Positions 1-7,400 of a stretch of DNA of 23,415 nt are shown here, one piece after another (position 1 is the first letter of the stretch; every line of letters starts with the position of its first letter). The stretch lies in IMG/VR virus record IMGVR_UViG_3300005915_000119, positions 1 through 23,415 of that record; one strand, written 5' to 3'. The notes under the pieces were generated by a model that saw only the letters and a program-made list of their open reading frames with translations, had not been told where the DNA came from and did not search any database. This DNA is from a virus. The position numbers and the translations under genes were made by a program.

Positions 1-43
1 CAAATATGAATGCCAATACTAAAACGAGACTTAACACCTTCAT
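1..43 (-). CDS. Start of a secreted or lipoprotein-like protein (partial)
   Basis: An ATG at 43-41 on the minus strand is preceded by a strong ribosome site (AAGGAGGAGTA). It opens a frame that runs off the window edge. The 14 visible residues, MKVLSLVLVLAFIF, have one basic residue followed by a hydrophobic run, which is how a signal peptide or an N-terminal membrane anchor begins. Nothing more of the protein is visible, so the function cannot be assigned. A 26-bp sequence element found three times in the window lies about 20 bp upstream of the start. The strong ribosome site and the hydrophobic start make a real gene likely. Confidence 0.6.
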   Translation of the reverse strand, partial: MKVLSLVLVLAFIF

Positions 44-62
44 TACTCCTCCTTATTCGTTA

Positions 63-88
63 GTAATCCAACGTATACGCACAGTTCG
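63..88 (-). repeat. Three-copy regulatory-looking motif, copy A
   Basis: Read on the minus strand this is CGAACTG, 3 nt, GTATACG, 2 nt, GGATTAC. The same blocks with the same spacing recur at 1781-1807 (plus strand) and 20083-20109 (minus strand). Copy A lies just upstream of the ribosome site of the gene starting at 43. It does not match a sigma-70 promoter. A phage-specific promoter, an operator or a leader RNA element are all possible. Confidence 0.5.
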
Positions 89-110
89 TACTGTACGTGT
101 GATACTTAGG

Positions 111-452
111 CTACCCTGTGTAGCTAACTCCAACTGCTCCTGATGCCCTTGCGATTATTGTCTCAAGTCCTCCACGTTCTCTCGTTTTCTTTCCTAGTCC
201 TGTCCATCCTCTTTTGAACCCTAACTCTTCCAATCCTACTGTGTACAGTGTTGCTCTTTTCTCGTATTTCGCTGGTAGTTCTTTGCAACCTAGTTTTGTA
301 CATCCTATACTGAAACGTAGGAAATACGCTAGCATTAGTACTGCTTCATCCTGAGTAGGTAACCCGTCTTTTATGTACCCTTCTCTTAAAGCTATCATAA
401 AACTGTCCTCTGAATCTTTCCATCTCTGTAGCACGTTGTCTGGCAGCCCCAT
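111..452 (-). CDS. Hypothetical protein, 113 aa
   Basis: The ATG at 452 is preceded by GGGAGG at good spacing, and the stop of the upstream small gene lies only a couple of bases away, so the two are probably co-transcribed and translationally coupled. The 113-residue product is basic toward the C-terminus and has three cysteines or fewer, no recognisable enzyme motif and no membrane segment. Residues about 33-48 (PTQDEAVLMLAYFLRF) look helical. I do not recognise the family. It is the last gene of the unit that begins at the promoter near 1550, and its neighbours (zinc ribbon, metallopeptidase) are typical accessory phage genes. Confidence 0.6.
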   Translation of the reverse strand: MGLPDNVLQRWKDSEDSFMIALREGYIKDGLPTQDEAVLMLAYFLRFSIGCTKLGCKELPAKYEKRATLYTVGLEELGFKRGWTGLGKKTRERGGLETIIARASGAVGVSYTG

Positions 453-453
453 C

Positions 454-603
454 TTAATACCTCCCTGTTTTCTTTACCCATTCAGCCTCTGTCATTCCTT
501 CTGGTCGTGCTCCTATCTTAAACGACCTGCCCATTGCGTAAACTATCTCTGTGTGTTCCTTCATGAATGGAAACAACAACTGTCCGTTTTTGTCTACTAA
601 CAT
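454..603 (-). CDS. Small hypothetical protein, 49 aa
   Basis: The open frame extends upstream to 771, but that would overlap the metallopeptidase gene by about 170 bp. The better start is the ATG at 603-601. It overlaps the metallopeptidase stop in a TAATG arrangement and has GGGAGG about 6 nt upstream. The product is then 49 residues, beginning MLVDKNGQLLFPF and ending in a basic segment (TEAEWVKKTGRY). No domain is recognised. The stop/start overlap implies translational coupling to the gene before it, and the next gene starts immediately after. Confidence 0.55.
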   Translation of the reverse strand: MLVDKNGQLLFPFMKEHTEIVYAMGRSFKIGARPEGMTEAEWVKKTGRY

Positions 604-1025
604 TACTTCCTCCCTATGAGTTCTTTGTTTGAGTAACCTGTCACGTCTCTTAACTTCTCTGGAATAGTTCTTAATCCTCTGCGCGTGGCTTTTCTTACTG
701 AGTACCTTAAACTGGATACCATTCTGTCCTGGACTCTCTTCTTCCATGGTATACCTATCTCTCTGTAACACTGTCTAGCGAATGTCCAAGCTTCATACTC
801 TTCTACACATCTTAACTTGCCGCTCTCAGCCTTATCGCAATGGCCCAGCACTATATGTCCCGCCTCATGACAGAACACTGCAAACCCCAAATAACCGAGA
901 GACGCTGGAACAGTTATCTCCCTGGTACCAATGTATGCACATCCTGAAGCGTCGTCCCTAGTGCTTCGTACTGTACAGTTGTGCTTCCTTAACAGCTCCA
1001 TTCCATATTCGTCAAATGGTTGCAT
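603..1025 (-). CDS. ImmA/IrrE-type zinc metallopeptidase
   Basis: The 140-residue product carries HEAGH at residues 53-57 within VFCHEAGHIVLGH. This is the zinc-binding and catalytic signature of gluzincin-type peptidases of the ImmA/IrrE family. A downstream acidic segment at about 75-82 (EEYEAWTFA) can supply the third zinc ligand, as in that family. ImmA-type enzymes usually cleave a phage or ICE repressor or relieve a stress response. Here no repressor of the classic type is adjacent, so the substrate is unknown. The N-terminal helix-turn-helix found in some IrrE relatives is absent. The ATG at 1025 overlaps the stop of the upstream zinc-ribbon gene (TAATG) and has GGAGG upstream. The basic C-terminal third (about 90-140) is not part of the family core. 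Confidence 0.75.
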   Translation of the reverse strand: MQPFDEYGMELLRKHNCTVRSTRDDASGCAYIGTREITVPASLGYLGFAVFCHEAGHIVLGHCDKAESGKLRCVEEYEAWTFARQCYREIGIPWKKRVQDRMVSSLRYSVRKATRRGLRTIPEKLRDVTGYSNKELIGRK

Positions 1026-1483
1026 TAGTTTTCCTCCCGAGTGGCATTGTTCTCTTTATCCTCAAGTGAGTCTATTCCTTCTACCTCTGCCTGCTCTTCA
1101 TGCATCCTATCCTCTATCTCTTTCTCATCCATCTCTTCTACTGCTCGTTCCTTATTATACTCTGACTTCGGATTATGAATGTCTGCAGCAGGCCCTGTAA
1201 GAACCAGCAACGCCTCTTTCTTCTTACACTCAGGACATTCCCAAAGTTCATCAGTGCGTACAACTTCGAGGCGATGACCACAGTACTCACATTTGACCTC
1301 TTCTGTTTGATACATTGCCGTCAGCGTCTCTTCTATGTTCTCTCTCACGAACTCTTTAACATCCTCTGAATCGAATCCCTCATGTCTCATATCAACTACA
1401 ACACCTATCACTGCTCTCTGTATTACTTCCATTGGCTGACCTTCTATCAACCCCTCCATCTTTTCCCTTAGTTCCTTTCTCAC
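1025..1483 (-). CDS. Zinc-ribbon protein, 152 aa, function unknown
   Basis: The start is GTG at 1483-1481, with the strong site AAGGGAGG five bases upstream. Residues 65-86 hold two CxxC pairs (C65/C68 and C83/C86), a classical zinc ribbon. The N-terminal 60 residues look helical. The C-terminal 50 residues are very acidic (many Glu and Asp) and probably disordered. A zinc ribbon with an acidic tail fits a nucleic-acid-associated or protein-adaptor role, but no specific function can be named. It is the first gene behind the promoter at 1534-1562 and is translationally coupled to the metallopeptidase gene. Confidence 0.65.
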   Translation of the reverse strand: MRKELREKMEGLIEGQPMEVIQRAVIGVVVDMRHEGFDSEDVKEFVRENIEETLTAMYQTEEVKCEYCGHRLEVVRTDELWECPECKKKEALLVLTGPAADIHNPKSEYNKERAVEEMDEKEIEDRMHEEQAEVEGIDSLEDKENNATREEN

Positions 1484-1514
1484 TGCAGCCTCCCTTGTTA
1501 TTATTTATTAGTAC

Positions 1515-1532
1515 TATTTATATCTATAAATA
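1515..1532. promoter_or_regulatory. Palindromic operator candidate 1
   Basis: The sequence TATTTATA, TC, TATAAATA is an inverted repeat with perfect 8-bp arms. It lies just downstream of the -10 box and overlaps the expected transcription start, where a repressor would block the promoter. The same 18 bp stand at the same position behind the second promoter (3312-3329). Confidence 0.55.
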
Positions 1533-1533
1533 A

Positions 1534-1562
1534 ATTATATGTTATGAATCGAGTTTCGTCAA
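1534..1562 (-). promoter_or_regulatory. Sigma-70-type promoter P1
   Basis: On the minus strand TTGACG (1562-1557) and TATAAT (1539-1534) are separated by exactly 17 bp. A run of nine A lies immediately upstream of the -35 box and may act as an UP-like element. It would drive the zinc-ribbon, metallopeptidase and following small genes. Confidence 0.85.
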
Positions 1563-1589
1563 GTTTTTTTTTGGTTATTTTTATTCAGT

Positions 1590-1603
1590 GGTAAACGTTT
1601 ACC
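1590..1603. promoter_or_regulatory. 14-bp perfect palindrome upstream of P1
   Basis: GGTAAACGTTTACC is a perfect palindrome about 28 bp upstream of the P1 -35 box. It is absent from the P2 copy of the module, so it may give P1 its own control, for example an activator site. No regulator can be assigned. Confidence 0.35.
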
Positions 1604-1610
1604 TTCTCAG

Positions 1611-1647
1611 AACGTTAAACCCCGTATGTTTGTTGCACTATAACGTT
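1611..1647 (-). repeat. Conserved stem-loop upstream of P1
   Basis: A stem of AACGTTA and TAACGTT encloses a loop holding ACATACGGGG (minus strand). The loop block recurs in the terminator upstream of P2 at exactly the same distance (57 bp) from the -35 box. This copy lacks a T-tract, so terminator activity is doubtful here. Confidence 0.45.
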
Positions 1648-1780
1648 ATTGGAAAAGTTATTACTTTTGTTACGGTACCAAAATAATTCTTGTTTTTTCA
1701 TGAAGTAATATTATTTATTATAAAGTAGTAGTGCGTAATACACTGTAATAAAGGGTGTGACTAATATGCTGCTCCACTAT

Positions 1781-1807
1781 CGAACTGGTTGTATACGAAG
1801 GATTTAC
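1781..1807 (+). repeat. Three-copy regulatory-looking motif, copy B
   Basis: CGAACTG, 3 nt, GTATACG, 2 nt, GGATTTAC on the plus strand. It is the only one of the three copies not followed by a credible gene on its own strand. Confidence 0.5.
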
Positions 1808-1824
1808 CGTACCTAATATCCATG

Positions 1825-1854
1825 AAAAAGGGAGAGATTAACGATTCTCCCCCT
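1825..1854 (-). terminator. Rho-independent terminator after the DUF932 gene
   Basis: On the minus strand a stem GGGAGA / TCTCCC (1851-1846 with 1835-1830), extendable by flanking A/T pairs, is followed by a T-tract (1829-1825). It lies about 20 bp past the stop of the gene ending at 1874 and would end that transcript. Confidence 0.75.
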
Positions 1855-1873
1855 TTCTCTGTTTCTTTGTTTG

Positions 1874-2680
1874 TTATCCTTGTTTTGCAAAGCCCCAGTT
1901 GAACTTGTAGAACCTGTTAAGTATCTCTGTCTCTTTGTTCCTCTGAGCAAGTACCCTATTCTCTGCCAGTCTTGATTTAGTCTCGTGAGTCGTATAAGCA
2001 GTCATCACATTGAAGACTCCCCACATTCCCATCTTGTCATTTTCCCTCAGCGAGGCTTCGTACAGTTTGTTCCTCGTCTTTTCACCTAAGGTATCAAGAC
2101 TCTCACAGAACTCTTTCACCTTATCTTCCTTTGCTGCTTTCTCTGTCCACTCCCTCCATATCTGAGTTACCTCTTTCGCACCTTCCATCTTCTGGAAGAT
2201 TATCTCAGTTAAGGTATTCATGTTCAATCCCTCAACGTGTTTGAATGACAGTCTTGCAACTCCCCTGGGCACTGTTAACCCATTTGTGCATACGAGTCTC
2301 AATGCTCTGATTTCGAATCCTACACCGAACTCCATATTGTAACTATTGAACGCCCTTACCTGATAGCTAACTGTATCCCCCTTTCTAACCTCTGCTAGCA
2401 ACGTTTCGTTACCTTCTTGTATAGTATAGTCAGCGAACATTATCGCACCGTTCTTACACAGGCTTAAACGGTCTTGTTTGAGATTCGGCATTTCATCGAA
2501 CGCTTCAACCACTCTATTGTGAGGCACTATCTTATAGTTGTCGCTCACTATCCCGAGAGGTTCCATCGTGTCCTCTCTCAGCACTACCTTTCTGTTAGGT
2601 ACATCGAACGACTCCCCAGCGGAGTCGAATCTCAGTTGTTCCTTCTTTACCCCAAAGTCTAAATCTTTTATTGTTACCAT
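1874..2680 (-). CDS. DUF932 family phage/plasmid protein
   Basis: The 268-residue product resembles the DUF932 family found widely in phages and plasmids. Supporting features are an early segment reading PLGIVSDNYKIVPH (about residues 41-54), a conserved aromatic/acidic middle part with RKGDTVSYQVRAFNS, and the following RLVCTNGLTV. The family's molecular function is not established. The ATG at 2680 is preceded by AAGGAGGG. A strong hairpin separates this gene from the upstream winged-helix-like gene, and a terminator follows. It therefore sits as the second gene of the unit driven by P2, and its level may be adjusted by the hairpin at 2702-2723. Confidence 0.75.
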   Translation of the reverse strand: MVTIKDLDFGVKKEQLRFDSAGESFDVPNRKVVLREDTMEPLGIVSDNYKIVPHNRVVEAFDEMPNLKQDRLSLCKNGAIMFADYTIQEGNETLLAEVRKGDTVSYQVRAFNSYNMEFGVGFEIRALRLVCTNGLTVPRGVARLSFKHVEGLNMNTLTEIIFQKMEGAKEVTQIWREWTEKAAKEDKVKEFCESLDTLGEKTRNKLYEASLRENDKMGMWGVFNVMTAYTTHETKSRLAENRVLAQRNKETEILNRFYKFNWGFAKQG

Positions 2681-2701
2681 CTTGCAGCCCTCCTTGTTAG
2701 C

Positions 2702-2723
2702 GTGGGGGCTATTACACCCCCAC
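2702..2723 (-). promoter_or_regulatory. G/C-rich intercistronic hairpin, copy 1
   Basis: A perfect 7-bp stem GTGGGGG / CCCCCAC has an 8-nt loop that begins TGTAA on the minus strand. There is no T-tract. A near-identical hairpin follows the major capsid gene at 20597-20618. It may protect the 3' end of the upstream message, mark a processing site or partly terminate. Confidence 0.6.
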
Positions 2724-2736
2724 AGTTTAGTTTTCC

Positions 2737-3276
2737 TTAGCAGTTTATCAACACCATGTTCGAAAGTTTCATGTCCGTGTATTTTTTCTCGTCCGCATAG
2801 CTTTCCCTCAGTTCTTCTATCTTCTCCTTTAACGCTACCTCATTCCATCCCTCTCTTCCAATGTTCATCTGCATAAAGTTTTCTACCAGTACGTTTATGT
2901 TCCCCTGTCTCGCATCCAGTCGTGCTATTTCTTTCTCCCCCTCGTATGAGTTCACCCATGTGATGTCTCCACTGCGATGAGTAGTAAATAAATACTTCTT
3001 CACTGAATCTAAGTTTTCCATATCACCTAAGCGACCTACGCCTATTTGACCTCCTGGCGAATCACTATTTTTATCCTTAGGATAGATTGTTATAAGACCT
3101 TTCCTCTGCAGCATCGCTAAGTATCCACTCATCTGAGCTTTTGTCATCTCTACCTTGTATGACTCTAATACTACTTCATCGCTCCAAGTAAATTGCCCAC
3201 CCGTACCTTTCTCTGCCATTTGAATTACTAACCTGAGCGCTTTCTTTTCCCTATCGTTTAGTTTTACTTCTCTCAT
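2737..3276 (-). CDS. Winged-helix-like protein, possible regulator
   Basis: The first gene behind promoter P2. The ATG at 3276 has AAGGGAGG five to six bases upstream. In the 179-residue product, residues about 5-66 look like a winged helix: helix, then TKAQMSGYLAMLQRKGLITI as a recognition-helix plus wing segment. The middle holds a glycine-rich stretch, and the C-terminal third is helical and charged. One SGD tripeptide occurs (HRSGDITW). The family is not recognised beyond this fold guess. Because an 18-bp palindrome overlaps its own transcription start, and the same palindrome sits at P1, it is a reasonable candidate for the shared regulator, but that is inference. Confidence 0.6.
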   Translation of the reverse strand: MREVKLNDREKKALRLVIQMAEKGTGGQFTWSDEVVLESYKVEMTKAQMSGYLAMLQRKGLITIYPKDKNSDSPGGQIGVGRLGDMENLDSVKKYLFTTHRSGDITWVNSYEGEKEIARLDARQGNINVLVENFMQMNIGREGWNEVALKEKIEELRESYADEKKYTDMKLSNMVLINC

Positions 3277-3311
3277 CGCAGCCTCCCTTGTTTGTTATAA
3301 CTTATTAGTTC

Positions 3312-3329
3312 TATTTATATCTATAAATA
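3312..3329. promoter_or_regulatory. Palindromic operator candidate 2
   Basis: Identical 18-bp inverted repeat (arms TATTTATA / TATAAATA, centre TC) to that at 1515-1532, overlapping the expected transcription start of P2. Confidence 0.55.
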
Positions 3330-3330
3330 A

Positions 3331-3359
3331 ATTATATGTTATAAATCCGATTTCGTCAA
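3331..3359 (-). promoter_or_regulatory. Sigma-70-type promoter P2
   Basis: TTGACG (3359-3354) and TATAAT (3336-3331) with exactly 17 bp between them on the minus strand, preceded by an A/T-rich stretch. The sequence from the -35 box to the ribosome site is nearly the same as at P1. Confidence 0.85.
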
Positions 3360-3401
3360 GAAAATAATTAAAATAATTCTACCTAAGGAAGAATTCTTTT
3401 A

Positions 3402-3444
3402 ACAAAAAACGCTATACCCCGTATGTTTATTGAGGGATAGCGTT
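3402..3444 (-). terminator. Rho-independent terminator after the lysis-like pair
   Basis: On the minus strand AACGCTAT pairs with ATAGCGTT. The stem continues with CCC/GGG after a single-base bulge and is followed by a run of T (3409-3404). It lies about 30 bp past the stop at 3473 and closes the long structural operon just before promoter P2. The loop holds ACATACGGGG, shared with the stem-loop at 1611-1647. Confidence 0.8.
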
Positions 3445-3472
3445 ATTCGCAAAAGTTTTAACTTTTTATTCG

Positions 3473-3712
3473 TTAGTCCAAATCATTGAACTTACTCTTG
3501 AGTTTTTTATATTTTCTTTTTACCTTCTCAGGCAATGCGTTCTGATGTTCATCAATCAGTTCACAGATGTCCTCTGCTACATCCAAAGCCTTCTTCCAAT
3601 TCTTCTTCAGACCCACATTGAAGTTCTTATCCTTCTTATCTGGGTCTGTAGCATTACGAACTATCGCAAGACCTTGATGTAGTATCCCGAGAATGGCACT
3701 GATGCTAAACAT
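3473..3712 (-). CDS. Small basic protein downstream of holin-like gene
   Basis: A 79-residue product whose ATG lies inside the last codons of the preceding holin-like gene (8-nt overlap), so it is translationally coupled. The first 18 residues (MFSISAILGILHQGLAIV) are fairly hydrophobic and may be a weak signal or membrane-associated helix. The rest is highly charged, with a lysine-rich segment at about 63-75. The position at the end of the late operon, after a small membrane protein and before a terminator, suggests a lysis or membrane-associated role. There is no catalytic motif and no recognised family. Confidence 0.6.
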   Translation of the reverse strand: MFSISAILGILHQGLAIVRNATDPDKKDKNFNVGLKKNWKKALDVAEDICELIDEHQNALPEKVKRKYKKLKSKFNDLD

Positions 3713-3896
3713 CTTCGTTCTTCGCTTTGCCTAAGTTTGCACCTAGGAAGTTGATAACATCCAGTATGACCTGGAGTATCTTATCATCTACCTTATTCGG
3801 TGTCTTAGTTGCGATAAGAGCAAACGTACCTACAACTGTTAACGCTATAGGTATATACGCTATTATCATGTCCACTATTGCTTGAATCTGTTCCAT
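3705..3896 (-). CDS. Small holin-like membrane protein, 63 aa
   Basis: The open frame reaches up to 3953, but the ATG at 3896 has a perfect ribosome site (AAGGAGGTAGAG) and avoids overlap with the upstream gene, so I choose it. The 63-residue product has a hydrophobic segment at about residues 9-30 (from MIIAYIPIALTVVGTFALIA) and a second, amphipathic segment at about 39-55. The charged C-terminus ends in KAKNEDV. This size and layout resemble small phage holins or similar late membrane proteins. I see no endolysin next to it, so a lysis function is likely but not shown. Confidence 0.6.
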   Translation of the reverse strand: MEQIQAIVDMIIAYIPIALTVVGTFALIATKTPNKVDDKILQVILDVINFLGANLGKAKNEDV

Positions 3897-3913
3897 CTCT
3901 ACCTCCTTGTTTG

Positions 3914-4408
3914 TTATAACATATGGTGGTAGCCCCCAGCAGGGGCCCCCCAAGCTTGCATTTCATAAATATAAGCGTACCCCTGAGAAGTGCTATAGGG
4001 AATTTGCAAATCCCTACCCAGACCCACTACAATCGCTTTCATTCCTGTAACTCCTGACCATCCAGTATCATCTGATATCCACGTTGCTGTAGTTGTCCCC
4101 TGAGTTGTTTCAACATATATTATGTCTTGCCAATCACCATTAAAGTATAATTGTATGCCCCATTGTCGATACCCCCCACTTCTTCCTCCTCCAACTGAAG
4201 TAAACTTTAGTTTCACCTCTTGTATCTTACTACGGGGAAACCAACATATTGAGGATATAGACCCTCCAGCAGTCACCCCAAGAGCGTCCCACTTGCCCCG
4301 ATAAGACGCATCGTTAGCATCATTCATATCAGCGATTGCCCCTATAGTAAAAGAACCTCCTTCTACTACTACTAGGTCTTGATTATAAACAAGGTCTTTT
4401 GAAGGCAT
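3914..4408 (-). CDS. Candidate distal tail / receptor-binding protein
   Basis: The start ATG at 4408 overlaps the stop of the large tail-tip gene (TAATG), so the two are made together. The 164-residue product is rich in Gly, Trp, Tyr and Thr and reads as alternating beta strands. The stretch from about 63 to 155 (KIQEVKLKFTSVGGG onwards, ending YIYEMQAWGA) resembles a galactose-binding-like (jelly-roll) domain. Position directly after the tip protein, and a beta-rich ligand-binding-like fold, fit a receptor-binding or tail-tip accessory protein. The assignment rests on context and fold impression, not a recognised family. Confidence 0.5.
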   Translation of the reverse strand: MPSKDLVYNQDLVVVEGGSFTIGAIADMNDANDASYRGKWDALGVTAGGSISSICWFPRSKIQEVKLKFTSVGGGRSGGYRQWGIQLYFNGDWQDIIYVETTQGTTTATWISDDTGWSGVTGMKAIVVGLGRDLQIPYSTSQGYAYIYEMQAWGAPAGGYHHML

Positions 4409-7400
4409 TATGCTATCTCCACGTCGAGTTGAATTGAAATATCTTCACCCTCATAGAGCGAACCTATCTGGTCTACTCCTATAGTCACTTCATCCCCGGA
4501 TGCGATAGTCGTTGTATCAAATACTTCTCTGATAACCGTTTCGGGGGTTTCATCTCCTGATGGAAGTATTATTCTGTTCCACTGACTGGACGCCCAGATA
4601 GATGAACCATTAACGTCTACGTCTACTATGACTGAGTCTCCTGAAGAAGGTTTCTCTATATAACCTCTTGCACTCTTTATAGTAGCGTCGAAAGGCATTA
4701 TGAAAGTTCCACTGGCGTTGTCCCCAGACTCGGGAGACCCTGGAAGATACCAAAATAGTGACCTTCCTACTACGTCTGAAACTCCTGCTCCGTATATCGT
4801 TCCCGAGTTAATCTCTAACCCGTCTGTACCGTCTAATTTGAATCCAGTAACTCCCTCCACATAATTGTCACTTCTTATGTCTCCCGATTCGTTTATGACT
4901 ATCGAGCCTGCAGCTAAGGTACCTGCTATTAGTTTCGTAACTGAAAGGTTAATGATATGAGCGTTGTTTATGATAGCATCTCTGATTTGAGCAGACAGTG
5001 TTAGTATCTCCCCGGCATAGAGATTTCTGGCTTTTATGACTTCATCGCCAAACATGTCTGCTGTTAGCGTCTTATATTCGACGGATACAACGTTTGAAGC
5101 ATCTCCGCTACCATAAGTATCCACCCCGTAAACTCTGTACCATCTCTTATCGGTCAGCAACCATTCTGAGGTAGCATCTGGATTAGTATCCCAAACAGTG
5201 TCTCCTGTTATTGTTCCTGCGACTGCATCGTATCCTATAACCTGTCTAGTTTGTCCTCTTCCAGTACCTCTTGTTATAGCTAACTGGTCTCCCTCAAACC
5301 TCCTATCTCCAGAACCTACTAACTCTGTTGCAGTTAGAGTGTCATTTGTTCCACTATCCCCACTACCAGCAACTGGAGGGTCTCCTAGGATTGTTGCTCT
5401 GGTTCCTACTACCTTTGACTCTAACCAGTCATCCCCACTCCCCCATGTGTTATTTCTCGATACGTAGATGTCGTAACTTACAAGGTCAGGGTCTGTAACG
5501 TCTACCCAGTTTAGTTCTGCAAACCCAAACCACACTAGTGGTTCTATAACGGGCGCAGCAGGAGCAGCATTGGTAGGTGTAGTACTGGCCGAAGAGACCG
5601 AGTAGTTACCACTCCTGTCTATCGCCCTACAATAATAAGTACCAGGAGCGCGAGAACCTGGACTTATTATTGTGTACGTATCCGCCTGACCCCTAAATAC
5701 GAGATTAGAAACATCACCAGAGGCCCAAGTCACATCAGTAGTACGTATTTCATATCCCCACAGGTCTACATCTGTATTGGGAGTCCAAGCCAGTGTTATC
5801 TCGTTCGTAAATGTATTCGTAAGTCCCTGAACAACTGCTGGGGCACCTTGTTTACCTAAAGTGATGATGTTAGCAGAATACGCACCATCGGAAATATAGT
5901 CTCTCGTGGAGACTGTCTTAACTCTGATTATATAGGTTGCCTGACTTTCCACATCTGGAATAGTCATATACTCATCTTTCGTATACCCTACCACTGTATA
6001 TCCATCATCTCCTGATGTCCATACATTGATGAATAAACCTAGGTTGAGGATTGGGTCATCTTTGTAATCCTCTAACCTTGCTAATTCACTATCTCCTACC
6101 TTCCTTAACTCCACTTGGTAGTAATCGAAGTATTCAAATCCTTGCTTTATCCCATCCCAAGTAACTTCCAAATCTGAAATAGCTGCACCATCGTGATTGA
6201 AATAAACAGTCTCTTTAGCATCCACGTCTGTTGGATTTGGAAGAGGTTGCGTTTCATAATCTGTTAATGGTAGAACTGGACGGGTGTAGTTGGATAAGTC
6301 CCCTCCATAACTGTCAGTATAGAGAGTACCATAGTGCTCCCTACATTCTATCAACCTATTGTCATCATCCATTTCGGCTATAGACAGTATTCTGAATTGC
6401 TTCTTATCCCAATTGTAATCGGGTAAAGTTACAGATATGACATCTCCGGGTTCACAATGTACAGCTAGGATAGACGTTTTGAATGTTAGGTTAACCCCAA
6501 CGACCCGGGACATTCGCAGAAAGAAGTTTGCTACTCTGAGTGCTTGACTCTGTCTGGTGATTCCCATAAGTTGGACTTCTGTACCTACTACTCCTCGTCC
6601 TCCCTCTAAGTCGTTTCTCAAGACCTGGTCATTCAAGTCTTCTGCAATGGCGTAAACTTTCGTATATTCATTCTCGGGGTCTAAGAAGAGAACCTTTATC
6701 CTATTGTAGAACTCATCCTTACCCGTCATTGAGAACTTCGCACTATCCTGTATGATAGTATCTTCATCAAAGTCCTGAGTTGATACTTCTTCCTTCTCTA
6801 CGTTAAGAAACAGTTTACCTTGGGCCCACACTAGGAACCCTCCAAAGGTAGCAAGTATCTCACCTAGGATATCTAACTGAGACCTCTGAGAGTCAATTAC
6901 CATATCCAGTTCGAATCTATTCTCTAACCCTCCATCCCCATCTTCTACTTGACCATCACAGTAAAGGTATGAATTGTAGAAACTGGTGAAGTCGATTACA
7001 TCGTCACCCAATCCACATCCATATCTTTGATTAGTCAGAAAATCCAATACGCAAGCGGATGGATTATTGGAGTACTTTGTATTGGTCCAATTGAGTGCTG
7101 CATAAGGAGTTCGTACTTTCGTTCCCGCTACAGTTGAGGATACAACGGGGTTACCACCTTTTAGTTTGCTCCCAGCAGTAAGAGTAACCGCTAGATAAGC
7201 GAACCTTCTCATACCGTATAACTTACCCGCGAACCTCTCATCTTGGTCTTGGGTTTCAGTTCCTAGGTACGCAGTATAGGAACAACTTCCAATATCCTCT
7301 ATTGGAGTGTCGTTTACTTTAACATCTGTTATACTTGTAACTTCTCCCATACAGATACAAATCGCTCTCTTTACTGAAGCACCAGGTTCACTTTGGTAAA

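Larger units (their letters stand above)
1484..1873. other. 390-bp intergenic regulatory region
   Basis: No gene is supported here. In minus-strand order from 1873 it holds a terminator for the DUF932 gene (1825-1854), one copy of the three-copy motif on the plus strand (1781-1807), short A/T inverted repeats, a stem-loop (1611-1647), a perfect 14-bp palindrome (1590-1603), an A9 tract, a sigma-70 promoter (1534-1562) and an 18-bp palindrome (1515-1532). The stretch from about 1486 to 1665 aligns with about 3280-3470, so the module is duplicated. Confidence 0.7.

Noticed and set aside
604-771. Upstream extension of the 49-aa gene to 105 codons
   Set aside because: It would overlap the metallopeptidase gene. 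The ATG at 603 has a proper ribosome site and a stop/start overlap.
1601-1680. Stem-loop at 1611-1647 as a terminator
   Set aside because: The stem is A/T-rich, the loop is over 20 nt and no T-tract follows on the minus strand. The working terminator is at 1825-1854.
1822-1902. Short plus-strand frame (26 codons) after motif copy B
   Set aside because: It has no ribosome site and covers the terminator and the 3' end of the DUF932 gene.
3897-3953. Upstream extension of the holin-like gene to 82 codons
   Set aside because: It has no ribosome site and overlaps the preceding gene. The ATG at 3896 has a near-perfect site.
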